Below are positions 9,108-16,060 of a stretch of DNA of 27,788 nt, in pieces. The stretch comes from CAZWBR01 sp964404205 (GTDB taxonomy: Bacteria; Bacteroidota; Bacteroidia; Bacteroidales; Prolixibacteraceae). The stretch's first letter is position 1, and the number at the start of each line of letters is the position of its first letter. Position numbers and translations under genes: made by a program. The DNA is taken from contig CAYOJD010000028.1 in assembly GCA_964404205.1 (NCBI GenBank), positions 1 through 27,788 of the forward strand, given 5' to 3'. Under the pieces are notes generated by a model. The model was not told the DNA's origin. It was given only the letters and a program-made list of their open reading frames with translations, and ran no database searches.

Positions 9108-9869
9108 ATGGCTGATAAAATTCTGAATAAAATATATGTAAAAGTCTGGAGGCAGAATAGCCCGAAGGCTCAGGGCCGGTTCGAAACCTACGAAGTTGAA
9201 AACGTTTCGCAAGGCACATCATTCCTCGAAATGATCGACATCCTGAATGACCAGTTGATTCTTCAGGGTAAAGATCCAATTGCATTCGACCACGACTGCC
9301 GTGAAGGGATTTGCGGGATGTGTTCGCTTTATGTCAATGGCCATGCACACGGACCAGACACCGAGGTAACCACTTGCCAGTTGCACATGCGCAAGTTCGA
9401 CGAAGGCCAGACTATCACGGTTGAGCCATGGCGTTCAGGAGCTTTCCCGGTAATCAAAGACTTGATGGTTGACCGTACGGCATTCGAAAAAATTCAGCAA
9501 GCCGGAGGTTATGTATCGGTCAATACCGGTGGTGTACCTGATGGTAACGCCATCCCAATCGGACAGGACGATGCCGAAGAGGCGATGGATGCGGCTGCCT
9601 GTATTGGTTGCGGAGCTTGTGTGGCTACCTGTAAAAACTCTTCGGCTATGCTGTTTGTAGCGGCCAAAGTATCGCAGTTTGCCAAACTTCCGCAAGGGAA
9701 AGTTGAAGCAAAACGCAGGGCTAAAGCTATGGTTGCCAAGATGGACGAATTGGGATTTGGTGGTTGCACCAATACCGGGGCCTGCGAACTGGCTTGCCCG
9801 AAAACAATCTCGATTGCCCATATTGCCCGTCTCAACCGGGAGTATTTAAAAGCTAAGTTAGCCGATTAA
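9108..9869 (+). CDS. sdhB: Succinate dehydrogenase/fumarate reductase iron-sulfur subunit
   Basis: Electron-transfer subunit linking the flavoprotein to the heme anchor. The 253 residues carry three clusters by pattern. [2Fe-2S] ligands are Cys64, Cys69, Cys72 and Cys90 (DCREGICGMC...C). [4Fe-4S] ligands are Cys165, Cys168, Cys171 and Cys230. [3Fe-4S] ligands are Cys175, Cys220 and Cys226 (CTNTGACELACPK). All expected cysteines are present, so it should be functional. It is the last gene of the operon; a strong hairpin with a T-run begins 21 nt after its stop. Confidence 0.97.
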   Translation: MADKILNKIYVKVWRQNSPKAQGRFETYEVENVSQGTSFLEMIDILNDQLILQGKDPIAFDHDCREGICGMCSLYVNGHAHGPDTEVTTCQLHMRKFDEGQTITVEPWRSGAFPVIKDLMVDRTAFEKIQQAGGYVSVNTGGVPDGNAIPIGQDDAEEAMDAAACIGCGACVATCKNSSAMLFVAAKVSQFAKLPQGKVEAKRRAKAMVAKMDELGFGGCTNTGACELACPKTISIAHIARLNREYLKAKLAD

Positions 9870-9890
9870 TATTATAGCTATATGTGATGA

Positions 9891-9917
9891 AAACGCTGCC
9901 CGAAGGCAGCGTTTTTT
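9891..9917 (+). terminator. Rho-independent terminator of sdhCAB
   Basis: AAACGCTGCC (9891-9900), loop CGAA, GGCAGCGTTT (9905-9914) make a perfect 10-bp stem running into six Ts. It lies 21 nt past the sdhB stop. Confidence 0.92.
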
Positions 9918-9946
9918 GTTTATCAACACAAAATAGTTCATAACTC

Positions 9947-9979
9947 TTTGCCGTCAGCCTGTTTGCGAAGATATATTTC
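9947..9979 (+). promoter_or_regulatory. Putative promoter of the 245-aa protein gene
   Basis: TTTG (9947-9950), 21 nt, TATATTTC (9972-9979), one mismatch from TAnnTTTG. The start would be near 9986, about 54 nt before the ATG at 10040. It fits a gene sitting between two terminators. Confidence 0.35.
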
Positions 9980-10039
9980 CTTTTGTTTTAGCCTAAATTC
10001 GCACTTGAGATAACGATTAATTACCTAAAGAGCGTTGAA

Positions 10040-10777
10040 ATGCCATACAGAAGGTTACCTAATACAGATCAAGCCCGGTTGAGAGCGCTCAGCACAGCTA
10101 TAACGATGGGGCAAAGAAAGGCCGTAGGCGATCTTGCCTTCTCTGCCAATACACTCAACAGGCTCAGGGCATTCTTCCCTACATTCGAAACAAACATTAT
10201 CCACCATAAGCAGGCCCGACAGCAACAGGAGAAGAGTAGCCGCGGCTATCTGGAAACAGTAAAAAAAGCCAGGTTATATCTATCACATTTTATTCAGATA
10301 TTGAATTTTGCTATACAGCGCGGCGACATGAAAGCCGATGTACGCGAATTCTATGGAATGGTAGGGGATAAGAAATCGCCGTCGCTCAACCTCGATTCGG
10401 AAGTGCTCGAATGGGGAAAGAAAATTATCGAAGGCGAACACAAACGTACGCTTCACGGCGGAAACCCAATTTATAACCCGTCGATTGCTGTCGTAAAAGT
10501 GAAGTTTGATCAGTTTACCGATGCCTATCATTTCCAGAAAACACTGCAAAACAATACTGCCCGTTGGACAGGTAAAGTGGCTTCGATGCGGAAAGAGGCT
10601 GACGAAATAATCCTCGATATCTGGAACGAAGTGGAAGAGTTCTATGCTTCGCTGCCCGATGATATCAAACGCGAAAAGGCCGCCGAATATGGCTTAAGCT
10701 ATGTTTACAGGCCAAACGAAAAGGTCAATTCGCTTTACTCCTCCGGTAAAGTGCCAAAAAATAATCTTGTGTTTTAA
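10040..10777 (+). CDS. Conserved-looking hypothetical protein, helical, unknown function
   Basis: I do not recognise this 245-residue protein. It has no signal peptide or membrane segment and looks cytoplasmic. Most of it is predicted helical, with charged amphipathic stretches near 52-75 (HHKQARQQQEKSSRGYLETV) and 175-215. A more polar central segment contains HGGNPIYNPS. There are no cysteine clusters, nucleotide-binding loops or DNA-binding motifs that I can see. Codon use resembles the neighbours and both ends are clean, with ATG at 10040 and TAA at 10777. It is transcribed alone, between the sdhB terminator and its own terminator. It may belong to a family restricted to Bacteroidota, but I cannot confirm that here. 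Confidence 0.8.
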   Translation: MPYRRLPNTDQARLRALSTAITMGQRKAVGDLAFSANTLNRLRAFFPTFETNIIHHKQARQQQEKSSRGYLETVKKARLYLSHFIQILNFAIQRGDMKADVREFYGMVGDKKSPSLNLDSEVLEWGKKIIEGEHKRTLHGGNPIYNPSIAVVKVKFDQFTDAYHFQKTLQNNTARWTGKVASMRKEADEIILDIWNEVEEFYASLPDDIKREKAAEYGLSYVYRPNEKVNSLYSSGKVPKNNLVF

Positions 10778-10799
10778 TTATTGTTCACATCTCGAGTGG

Positions 10800-10833
10800 C
10801 CCGAAGAAGAAAATCTTCGGGTTTCTTTTTTTT
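10800..10833 (+). terminator. Rho-independent terminator after the 245-aa protein gene
   Basis: CCCGAAGA (10800-10807) and TCTTCGGG (10814-10821) form a perfect 8-bp stem with a 6-nt loop, followed by TTTCTTTTTTTT. It is 22 nt after the stop codon. Confidence 0.9.
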
Positions 10834-10922
10834 AACTTTTTCTATTGCGACCGATCTGAACACGGAATAAACTTTTTCCGATAATAAACGTTGAACTGTT
10901 TATTGATCTATTTCGCAACATC

Positions 10923-11372
10923 ATGGGAAAGAAAATTATTTTGTTGTTCATTACAATTTTGGCTACGTCAGGCAGTTTTGCGCAAAGCTGGGCAACCGGT
11001 TTTGATGAAGCTAAAAAAGAGGCATCAGCCAAAAACTGCAATATCCTGCTTGTATTTTCCGGTTCCGACTGGTGCGCCCCTTGCATTAAGCTCGACCAGA
11101 ATATTTGGCAGTCAGAAGAATTTAAAAATTATGCGAAAGAGCATTATGCGCTTTACAAAGCCGATTTTCCCAAAAGCAAAAAGAACCAGCTCCCCGAAGC
11201 CCTACAAAAGGAAAATGGCGCTTTGGCTGAGAAATACAATAAGAATGGGCTCTTCCCGTTGGTAGTAATGCTCGATAAAGATGGAAAGGTATTAGGGTCT
11301 ACCGGGTTCAAGAATCTTACACCCAAAGCCTATATCGAACTTCTGGCATCATTCGAAAAAAAGGCTAAATGA
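10923..11372 (+). CDS. Exported thioredoxin-like protein (WCAPC)
   Basis: 149 residues with an N-terminal signal peptide (hydrophobic 4-19, cut near SFA-QS), so it acts in the periplasm. It has a thioredoxin fold: the redox motif DWCAPC (Cys51, Cys54) after the strand ILLVFSGS, and the cis-proline in LFPLVVMLDKDGK (Pro112). It belongs to the thioredoxin-7/DUF255-like group that reduces or transfers disulfides, not to the cytoplasmic thioredoxins. It lies 94 nt upstream of apbE on the same strand with no terminator-like T-run between, so it probably heads the operon of ApbE, DUF4266 and DUF3570. An obvious job is keeping the Cys-Gly-Cys tail of the DUF4266 lipoprotein reduced, but that is inference. 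Only a poor promoter match is visible (TTG, 20 nt, TAAACTTT near 10845-10875). Confidence 0.88.
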   Translation: MGKKIILLFITILATSGSFAQSWATGFDEAKKEASAKNCNILLVFSGSDWCAPCIKLDQNIWQSEEFKNYAKEHYALYKADFPKSKKNQLPEALQKENGALAEKYNKNGLFPLVVMLDKDGKVLGSTGFKNLTPKAYIELLASFEKKAK

Positions 11373-11466
11373 AACGAATATGTTGCTTTATAATACTCAA
11401 GAGAGATGATATCATTTACAGCAACATGGTGTTCCATACTGCCATTAAAAAGCAAGTTATTATAGC

Positions 11467-12453
11467 ATGAAATCCCTCCTGTTTGTTTTGCTGATCGTGC
11501 CATCTTTTCTTGTAGCCCAACCAAAGGCCTACACCCAAAAGATGCTGCTTATGCATTGTAAAAGCGATATTACCGTAGTAGCCAACAGCCAGCAGGAAGC
11601 TGACAGCTATATTGAAATGGCTGTAAAGGAGAACGAGCGAATCGAAGGATTGCTTTCCGAATGGATGGAAAGTTCGCAAATATCAGAAGTTAACCGTCAG
11701 GCCGGGATTCGTCCGGTAAAGGTTGACGACGAGGTTTTCAGGCTAATCGAACGTTGTAAGAAAATTTCGGAAATAACTGATGGTGCTTTTGATATCACTT
11801 TTGCATCGATCGATAAAATCTGGAAGTTCGATGGCACGATGACCAAACTTCCAACAAAAGAAGAGGTTCAGGCATCTGTTGCCCGAATTGGCTATAAAAA
11901 GATTCTTCTCGATGAAAAGGAGCGGACTGTTTTCCTGTCGGAGAAAGGGATGAAGCTGGGTTTCGGAGCGATAGGCCAAGGCTACGGGGCCGATAAAGCC
12001 CGGGAGCTTTTACAGGCCAAAGGAGTAAAGGCCGGTATAATCAATTCGTCGGGCGATATCACCTCATGGGGAACCCAACCCGACGGGAAACCTTGGATAA
12101 TCGGGATTTCAAACCCGTTAAACAGCAACAAGGTATTCTCTTGGTTTCCAATCGACAAAAGGGCGGTAACCACCTCGGGAGGGTACGAAAAATATGTGGT
12201 TTTCGATGGGGTTCATTATTGCCACATTATCGACCCGCGCACCGGTTATCCTGCGCGCGGACTGGCTAGTGTTACCGTGTTTGCCCCCAAAGGCGAACTG
12301 GCCGATGCGTTGGCTACCGGAATCTTCGTGATGGGGCGCGAAGCGGGGATGAACCTGGTGGAACAGCTTAAAGGGGTCGACTGCGTGATGGTTGACAACG
12401 AAGGAAAAATATATACATCAAAAGGAATACAATTAAATCCCGTTCAACCATGA
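11467..12453 (+). CDS. apbE: FAD:protein FMN transferase, ApbE family
   Basis: Periplasmic Mg-dependent enzyme that cleaves FAD and attaches FMN covalently to a Ser/Thr of a partner protein. 328 residues with a signal peptide (1-17, SFLVA-QP); no lipobox cysteine is present. Family motifs in order: DGAFDITFASIDKIWKFDG, LGFGAIGQGYGADKAREL, SSGDITSWG, AVTTSGGYEKYVVFDG, HIIDPRTGYPA, and the metal-site ADALATGIFVMG. All the main blocks are present, so it should be active. Its stop overlaps the start of the DUF4266 gene (ATGA at 12450-12453), a sign of translational coupling. The usual substrates (NqrB/C, RnfD/G, FMN-binding domain proteins) are not in the window, so the target may be a neighbour or lie elsewhere. 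Confidence 0.95.
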   Translation: MKSLLFVLLIVPSFLVAQPKAYTQKMLLMHCKSDITVVANSQQEADSYIEMAVKENERIEGLLSEWMESSQISEVNRQAGIRPVKVDDEVFRLIERCKKISEITDGAFDITFASIDKIWKFDGTMTKLPTKEEVQASVARIGYKKILLDEKERTVFLSEKGMKLGFGAIGQGYGADKARELLQAKGVKAGIINSSGDITSWGTQPDGKPWIIGISNPLNSNKVFSWFPIDKRAVTTSGGYEKYVVFDGVHYCHIIDPRTGYPARGLASVTVFAPKGELADALATGIFVMGREAGMNLVEQLKGVDCVMVDNEGKIYTSKGIQLNPVQP

Positions 12454-12662
12454 AAAAGAAATACTGGTTCGGATTGATGCTCTTATTGCTGCTGGCCTCA
12501 TGTACCACAGTGAAAGAGTATGAAAAAGTCTACATCAATGACCCCGATATGAAATTGTCGGCTGTCCCAACCGAACGTTTTGAGACCAACTTTCAGGTCT
12601 ATCGTGAAGGGGCTTCGGGAGCCAACGGGGGCAAAACCGGCGGAGGATGCGGTTGCAACTAA
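12450..12662 (+). CDS. DUF4266 small lipoprotein with C-terminal Cys-Gly-Cys
   Basis: 70-residue lipoprotein: hydrophobic 8-15, then the lipobox LLASC with Cys18 as the lipidated residue. The mature part is only 53 residues, begins TTVKEYEKVYINDPDMKL, and ends in a glycine-rich tail GGKTGGGCGCN with Cys67 and Cys69 near the very end. This size, motif and placement fit DUF4266, a family of unknown function. Translation is coupled to apbE by a 4-base overlap, and the DUF3570 gene starts 14 nt downstream. The tail could bind a metal or heme or exchange disulfides with the thioredoxin-like protein; none of this is shown by sequence alone. Confidence 0.88.
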   Translation: MKKKYWFGLMLLLLLASCTTVKEYEKVYINDPDMKLSAVPTERFETNFQVYREGASGANGGKTGGGCGCN

Positions 12663-12676
12663 TACAACAAATTACC

Positions 12677-14140
12677 ATGAAACTATTTTATACATTCGCA
12701 TTACTGTTGCTGGCCGTTACCCTTCGTGCACAGGAGGCCGATAGCACCAGTTACAAGAAACGGGTGCTCGAGTCGACCGAAGTACAGCTGTTGATGAGCT
12801 ATTACGAGCAGGATGGTTCACATTCGGCTGTTGGAGGCGGGGTAGGGACTGAAGAGTTGAACGATATGACCCCAACACTGGTAATATCAATTCCGTTAAG
12901 CGACGATGATGTATTGACCATTGATGTCGGCCTTTCGGCTTATACTTCAGCTTCGTCGAGCAATATCAACCCGTTCAACAGCAGCGGGGCTTCCCGTGGT
13001 GGTGGTGATGACGACGATGACGACGACGACGATGATGATGACAATCCAGGAGGCGGTGCCAACAGTGCACCCACCGGAACCCCTTGGCTGGCTTCTTCCG
13101 GCGCATCGCGAAGCGATATTTTGTCGGCCGGACATATTTCTTATAGCCATAGTTCCGATAACCGCAATTTTATCTGGGGGCTTACTGCTTCTCTCTCTAC
13201 CGAGTTCGATTATAATTCTAGTGGCTTCGGCGGCGACCTTTCGTGGCAGTTCAACGAAAAAAATACTGAACTTGGTTTGAAAGGAATGGTCTATCTCGAT
13301 AAATGGAAACCCATCTATCCGACCGAATTGCATGAATATGCCAAATATGGCGACGGCTTTCAGAACCAAGGCTTCTTCAACGGGGTAACCATTCTCAATT
13401 CAGGTGGAGCAGCATCGACGCTCTATCATCCTACCGATTTTACCACGATCGCCGATCCGGGTCGTAATTCTTATTCTGCATCCCTTTTCCTTTCCCAAAT
13501 TTTCAGCAAAAGGTTACAAGCCTCGCTTTTTATGGATGTGGTCATGCAGGAAGGGCTGTTGTCGACTCCCTACCACCGTATTTACTTTGCCGATAAATCA
13601 AACTATTTTATCGGCAATGTCTCCGATATCGGCCATTATACCACTCCTGCCAATCGTGGCGCCTATATGTTGGCCGACGATATTGAGCGGATGCCATCGA
13701 CGAGGCTCAAATTACCTGTCGGGGCACGTATCAATTACTACGTGAGCGAGAAGCTTGTATTGCGCACCTATTATCGCTATTATATCGACGACTGGGGAAT
13801 GACGGCCCATACGGCAAGTGTTGAATTGCCGGTAAAACTGAGCAGGGCTTTCACCCTTACACCGATGTACCGTTATTATACCCAACAACAGGTCGACTAT
13901 TTTTCTCCGTTCGATACCCATTTGTCGACCGAGCAATATTATTCTTCCGATTACGACCTTTCGACTTTCAGTAGCAATCAGTATGGTGTCGGACTGAGTT
14001 ACACCGATATCTTTACCCACTTCAAACTGTTTAAATTCGGAATGAAGAATATCGATTTACGATTTAATCATTATGAACGAAACAACGACCTGAAAGCCAA
14101 TATCATTTCGATGGGGATAAAGTTCGTGTTTGATAAATAA
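12677..14140 (+). CDS. DUF3570 outer-membrane beta-barrel protein with an Asp12 loop
   Basis: 487-residue exported protein; I start it at ATG 12677 (MKLFYTFALLLLAVTLRAQE, signal peptide to about 18), not at the in-frame ATG 12647 inside the previous gene. The family (DUF3570) is predicted to be an outer-membrane barrel. Here alternating aromatic/polar strands run to the end (FNHYERNNDLKA...KFVFDK). A segment TIDVGLSAYTSASSSNINPF (81-100) is followed by two copies of SSGASR (102-107 and 140-145). These flank an uninterrupted run of twelve aspartates (111-122; bases 13007-13042) set in glycines. Such a loop could bind cations at the cell surface or periplasmic face. It is the last of four probably co-transcribed genes; function unknown. 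Confidence 0.9.
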   Translation: MKLFYTFALLLLAVTLRAQEADSTSYKKRVLESTEVQLLMSYYEQDGSHSAVGGGVGTEELNDMTPTLVISIPLSDDDVLTIDVGLSAYTSASSSNINPFNSSGASRGGGDDDDDDDDDDDDNPGGGANSAPTGTPWLASSGASRSDILSAGHISYSHSSDNRNFIWGLTASLSTEFDYNSSGFGGDLSWQFNEKNTELGLKGMVYLDKWKPIYPTELHEYAKYGDGFQNQGFFNGVTILNSGGAASTLYHPTDFTTIADPGRNSYSASLFLSQIFSKRLQASLFMDVVMQEGLLSTPYHRIYFADKSNYFIGNVSDIGHYTTPANRGAYMLADDIERMPSTRLKLPVGARINYYVSEKLVLRTYYRYYIDDWGMTAHTASVELPVKLSRAFTLTPMYRYYTQQQVDYFSPFDTHLSTEQYYSSDYDLSTFSSNQYGVGLSYTDIFTHFKLFKFGMKNIDLRFNHYERNNDLKANIISMGIKFVFDK

Positions 14141-14167
14141 CGGAAAGCAGACCCCTGTTTTTTTAAT

Positions 14168-14998
14168 ATGAATGATTTACAGCAGCTTCGCTACATGGCT
14201 GAGGATTTATCTCCGACCGAAAGGATGCCGCTTCTCTTTCTGGGGCACGGTAGCCCGATGAATGCCATCGAAGAAAATATATTTGTCGAAGGGTTCAGAA
14301 ATGTGGCACCCACACTGCCACGCCCAAAATCGATTATCTGTATCTCGGCCCATTGGTATACCCGCGGGACCCATGTCACGGCAATGCCTCATCCCGAAAC
14401 CATTCACGATTTTGGGGGCTTCCCGAAAGCGCTCTACCAGGTGCAGTACCCTGCCAGTGGAAATCCTGCATTGGCTGTCGAAACGCAGACTTTGCTTGAA
14501 CCTGCTACGGTGGGCCTCGACCAGCAATGGGGATTGGATCATGGCGCATGGTCGGTATTGAGACATTTCTATCCTGAGGCAGATGTTCCGGTAATAGAAC
14601 TGAGTATCGATTATACCCGTCCGGCCGATTATCACTTTGAACTGGCTGGCCGGTTGGCTTCGTTGCGCGACAAGGGAGTCCTTATTGTCGGGAGCGGGAA
14701 CCTGATCCATAATCTCAGCAGGGTTAATTTTAGCCGTATCAATGAAGTGGGATATGGCTACGATTGGGCCATCGAAGCCCGTGAAACCATGAACCACTAT
14801 CTGCTCGAAGGCAACTACAGGCCATTGACCGATTATCTGAAACTATCGGATGCAGTGCGGCTTGCAGTCCCCACTCCCGATCATTTTCTTCCGTTAATTT
14901 ATATTTTGGGGATGCAGCAGAAGGGCGAACCGCTTTCGTTGTTCAACGACCAACTGGTAGCCGGAAGCTTAAGTATGACCTGTGTTAAAATTGGATAA
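14168..14998 (+). CDS. ygiD: DODA-type extradiol ring-cleavage dioxygenase (YgiD-like)
   Basis: 276-residue member of the class III extradiol dioxygenase family that includes E. coli YgiD (4,5-DOPA dioxygenase) and plant DODA. Metal ligands by family pattern are His27 (FLGHGSPMNA), His62 (SAHWYTRG) and His181 (GSGNLIHNL); His125 in WGLDHGAWSV is the conserved second-sphere histidine. The DFGGFP and YPASG motifs are also present. No signal peptide, so cytoplasmic. It starts 27 nt after the DUF3570 gene without a clear terminator between, so read-through from that operon is possible. A functional link is not obvious; the physiological substrate in bacteria is uncertain. Confidence 0.93.
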   Translation: MNDLQQLRYMAEDLSPTERMPLLFLGHGSPMNAIEENIFVEGFRNVAPTLPRPKSIICISAHWYTRGTHVTAMPHPETIHDFGGFPKALYQVQYPASGNPALAVETQTLLEPATVGLDQQWGLDHGAWSVLRHFYPEADVPVIELSIDYTRPADYHFELAGRLASLRDKGVLIVGSGNLIHNLSRVNFSRINEVGYGYDWAIEARETMNHYLLEGNYRPLTDYLKLSDAVRLAVPTPDHFLPLIYILGMQQKGEPLSLFNDQLVAGSLSMTCVKIG

Positions 14999-15031
14999 AA
15001 AATAAGGGGCACCCGGTTTCTCCGGATGCCC
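14997..15031 (-). terminator. Terminator between the convergent dioxygenase and small exported protein genes
   Basis: GGGCACCCGG (15007-15016) and CCGGATGCCC (15022-15031) form a 10-bp stem with one mismatch and a 5-nt loop. The T-run follows on the minus strand (bases 15002-14997), so it mainly serves the minus-strand gene. It sits against the dioxygenase stop codon and may also slow transcription from that side. Confidence 0.7.
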
Positions 15032-15057
15032 GCTGATATTGAATCTCATTTATTCGG

Positions 15058-15429
15058 TTATTCTTTTTTCTTTGCTGTAATGCTTATCGGGCCACTGGGC
15101 GATTCGGATGTACCTACCAGTTCCCCTTTTTCCAGTTTTAACCTGGTCTCAACCGGATTGTATTCAACCTCCATTTTAAGGGTAAGTGTTCCGTCAACAA
15201 AAGTGACCTCAGGAATTGGAACCGTATTGCCTTGAACGCTCAGTTCGCCAGTCAGCTTGTTGTCTACCTCTTTCAGGATAATGGTTCCGTCGGAGTAGGG
15301 ATAAGGGGCCGAAGGGGCCGAATAGACCCATGTTCCCAGTACCTTTTTATAATCTTTGTCTGCCCCGGTCGAGGTGAGGAATGCAGAAAAAACAAAAACA
15401 AGAGTCAGTAAAATGGCTGTTTTTTTCAT
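15058..15429 (-). CDS. Small exported protein of unknown function
   Basis: 123 residues with a clear signal peptide (MKKTAILLTLVFVFSAFLTS, cut near TGA-DK), so periplasmic or secreted. The mature part looks all-beta: GTWVYSAPSAPYPYSDGTII, KLTGELSVQG, LTLKMEVEYN, KLEKGELVGTSES. This pattern recalls small lipocalin-like proteins of Bacteroidota, where a GTW motif starts the first strand, but I do not recognise a named family. It ends KKKE. It is on the opposite strand to the dioxygenase and shares a terminator region with it. A -7-like TATCTTTA lies at 15472-15465 on the minus strand, without a clear -33 box. Confidence 0.8.
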   Translation of the reverse strand: MKKTAILLTLVFVFSAFLTSTGADKDYKKVLGTWVYSAPSAPYPYSDGTIILKEVDNKLTGELSVQGNTVPIPEVTFVDGTLTLKMEVEYNPVETRLKLEKGELVGTSESPSGPISITAKKKE

Positions 15430-15497
15430 TGTTAAACGTATTAATCAGGAGTTAAACATTGTGTTAAAGATATCATTTTTGTGGTAATACAGAAATA

Positions 15498-15953
15498 TCA
15501 ATCGTCAAACAGGGTCTCTTCTTTAAACGGAAGATGATGAAATTGCAGAAATTCGATATACTCTTCCTTAAAGCTCTTTTTCCAGTGAATCTGCTCCTGA
15601 CTTTGAATGTACATCAATGTATTGTCCAGTTGCGAACGACTGATGGAATAAGCCGCAAATCCTTTGGCCCAGTTAAACGATTTCAGAAAGTCGAAATGCT
15701 GTCGCAGGAAAACGGCCGAATTTTGTTTCAGTGGCAACAGGGCCGATTCAATGGAAAGCTTCATCGGCAGGGCCAGCAACAGATGGACATGATTCTCGGT
15801 GCCACCCATCGCCACCAGTTTCATTCCTTTGGTTTTGGCCAGTGTCGACAGATAGGCGCCTAACTGTGTACGGGCATCGGGCGATAGCAGGTTTCGTTGG
15901 TGCGAAGTGCCAAAAACAACGTGGAGCAAACAACTGACAAATTCGTTCGACAT
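15498..15953 (-). CDS. REP-associated tyrosine transposase (Y1/HUH family)
   Basis: 151-residue single-strand DNA nuclease of the IS200/IS605 TnpA superfamily (Y1_Tnp). The HUH motif is TENHVHLLL (His55, His57) and the nucleophile is Tyr115 in LMYIQSQEQIHWKKSFKEE, the arrangement seen in REP-associated transposases. The start is the ATG at 15953; a TTG one codon earlier adds nothing. The gene is full length and looks intact, but I find no IS200-type end hairpins, target duplication, tnpB or REP-like repeats around it. It is therefore more likely a single-copy resident gene than an active insertion sequence. It has its own promoter-like sequence at 16005-16036. Confidence 0.9.
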   Translation of the reverse strand: MSNEFVSCLLHVVFGTSHQRNLLSPDARTQLGAYLSTLAKTKGMKLVAMGGTENHVHLLLALPMKLSIESALLPLKQNSAVFLRQHFDFLKSFNWAKGFAAYSISRSQLDNTLMYIQSQEQIHWKKSFKEEYIEFLQFHHLPFKEETLFDD

Positions 15954-16004
15954 CAACTTTATTTTTTAGATTCAACCAGTTGCAGTCTTAGTTATGGTTT
16001 GTGA

Positions 16005-16036
16005 TAAAGATAGTTACAAAAACCAATATGCACAAA
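16005..16036 (-). promoter_or_regulatory. Putative promoter of the Y1 transposase gene
   Basis: On the minus strand TTTG (16036-16033), 20 nt, TATCTTTA (16012-16005), one mismatch from TAnnTTTG. The start would be near 15998, about 45 nt before the transposase ATG. Confidence 0.45.
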
Positions 16037-16060
16037 GTACATCCATTGCCCGAAAGCGGA

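Noticed and set aside
14141..14167. Terminator between DUF3570 and the dioxygenase gene
   Set aside because: There is a T-run but no stem of useful length before it, so the operon end there is left open.
15430..16060. IS200/IS605 element around the Y1 transposase
   Set aside because: No hairpin ends, tnpB or target-site pattern found on either flank; short A/T similarities are promoter boxes.
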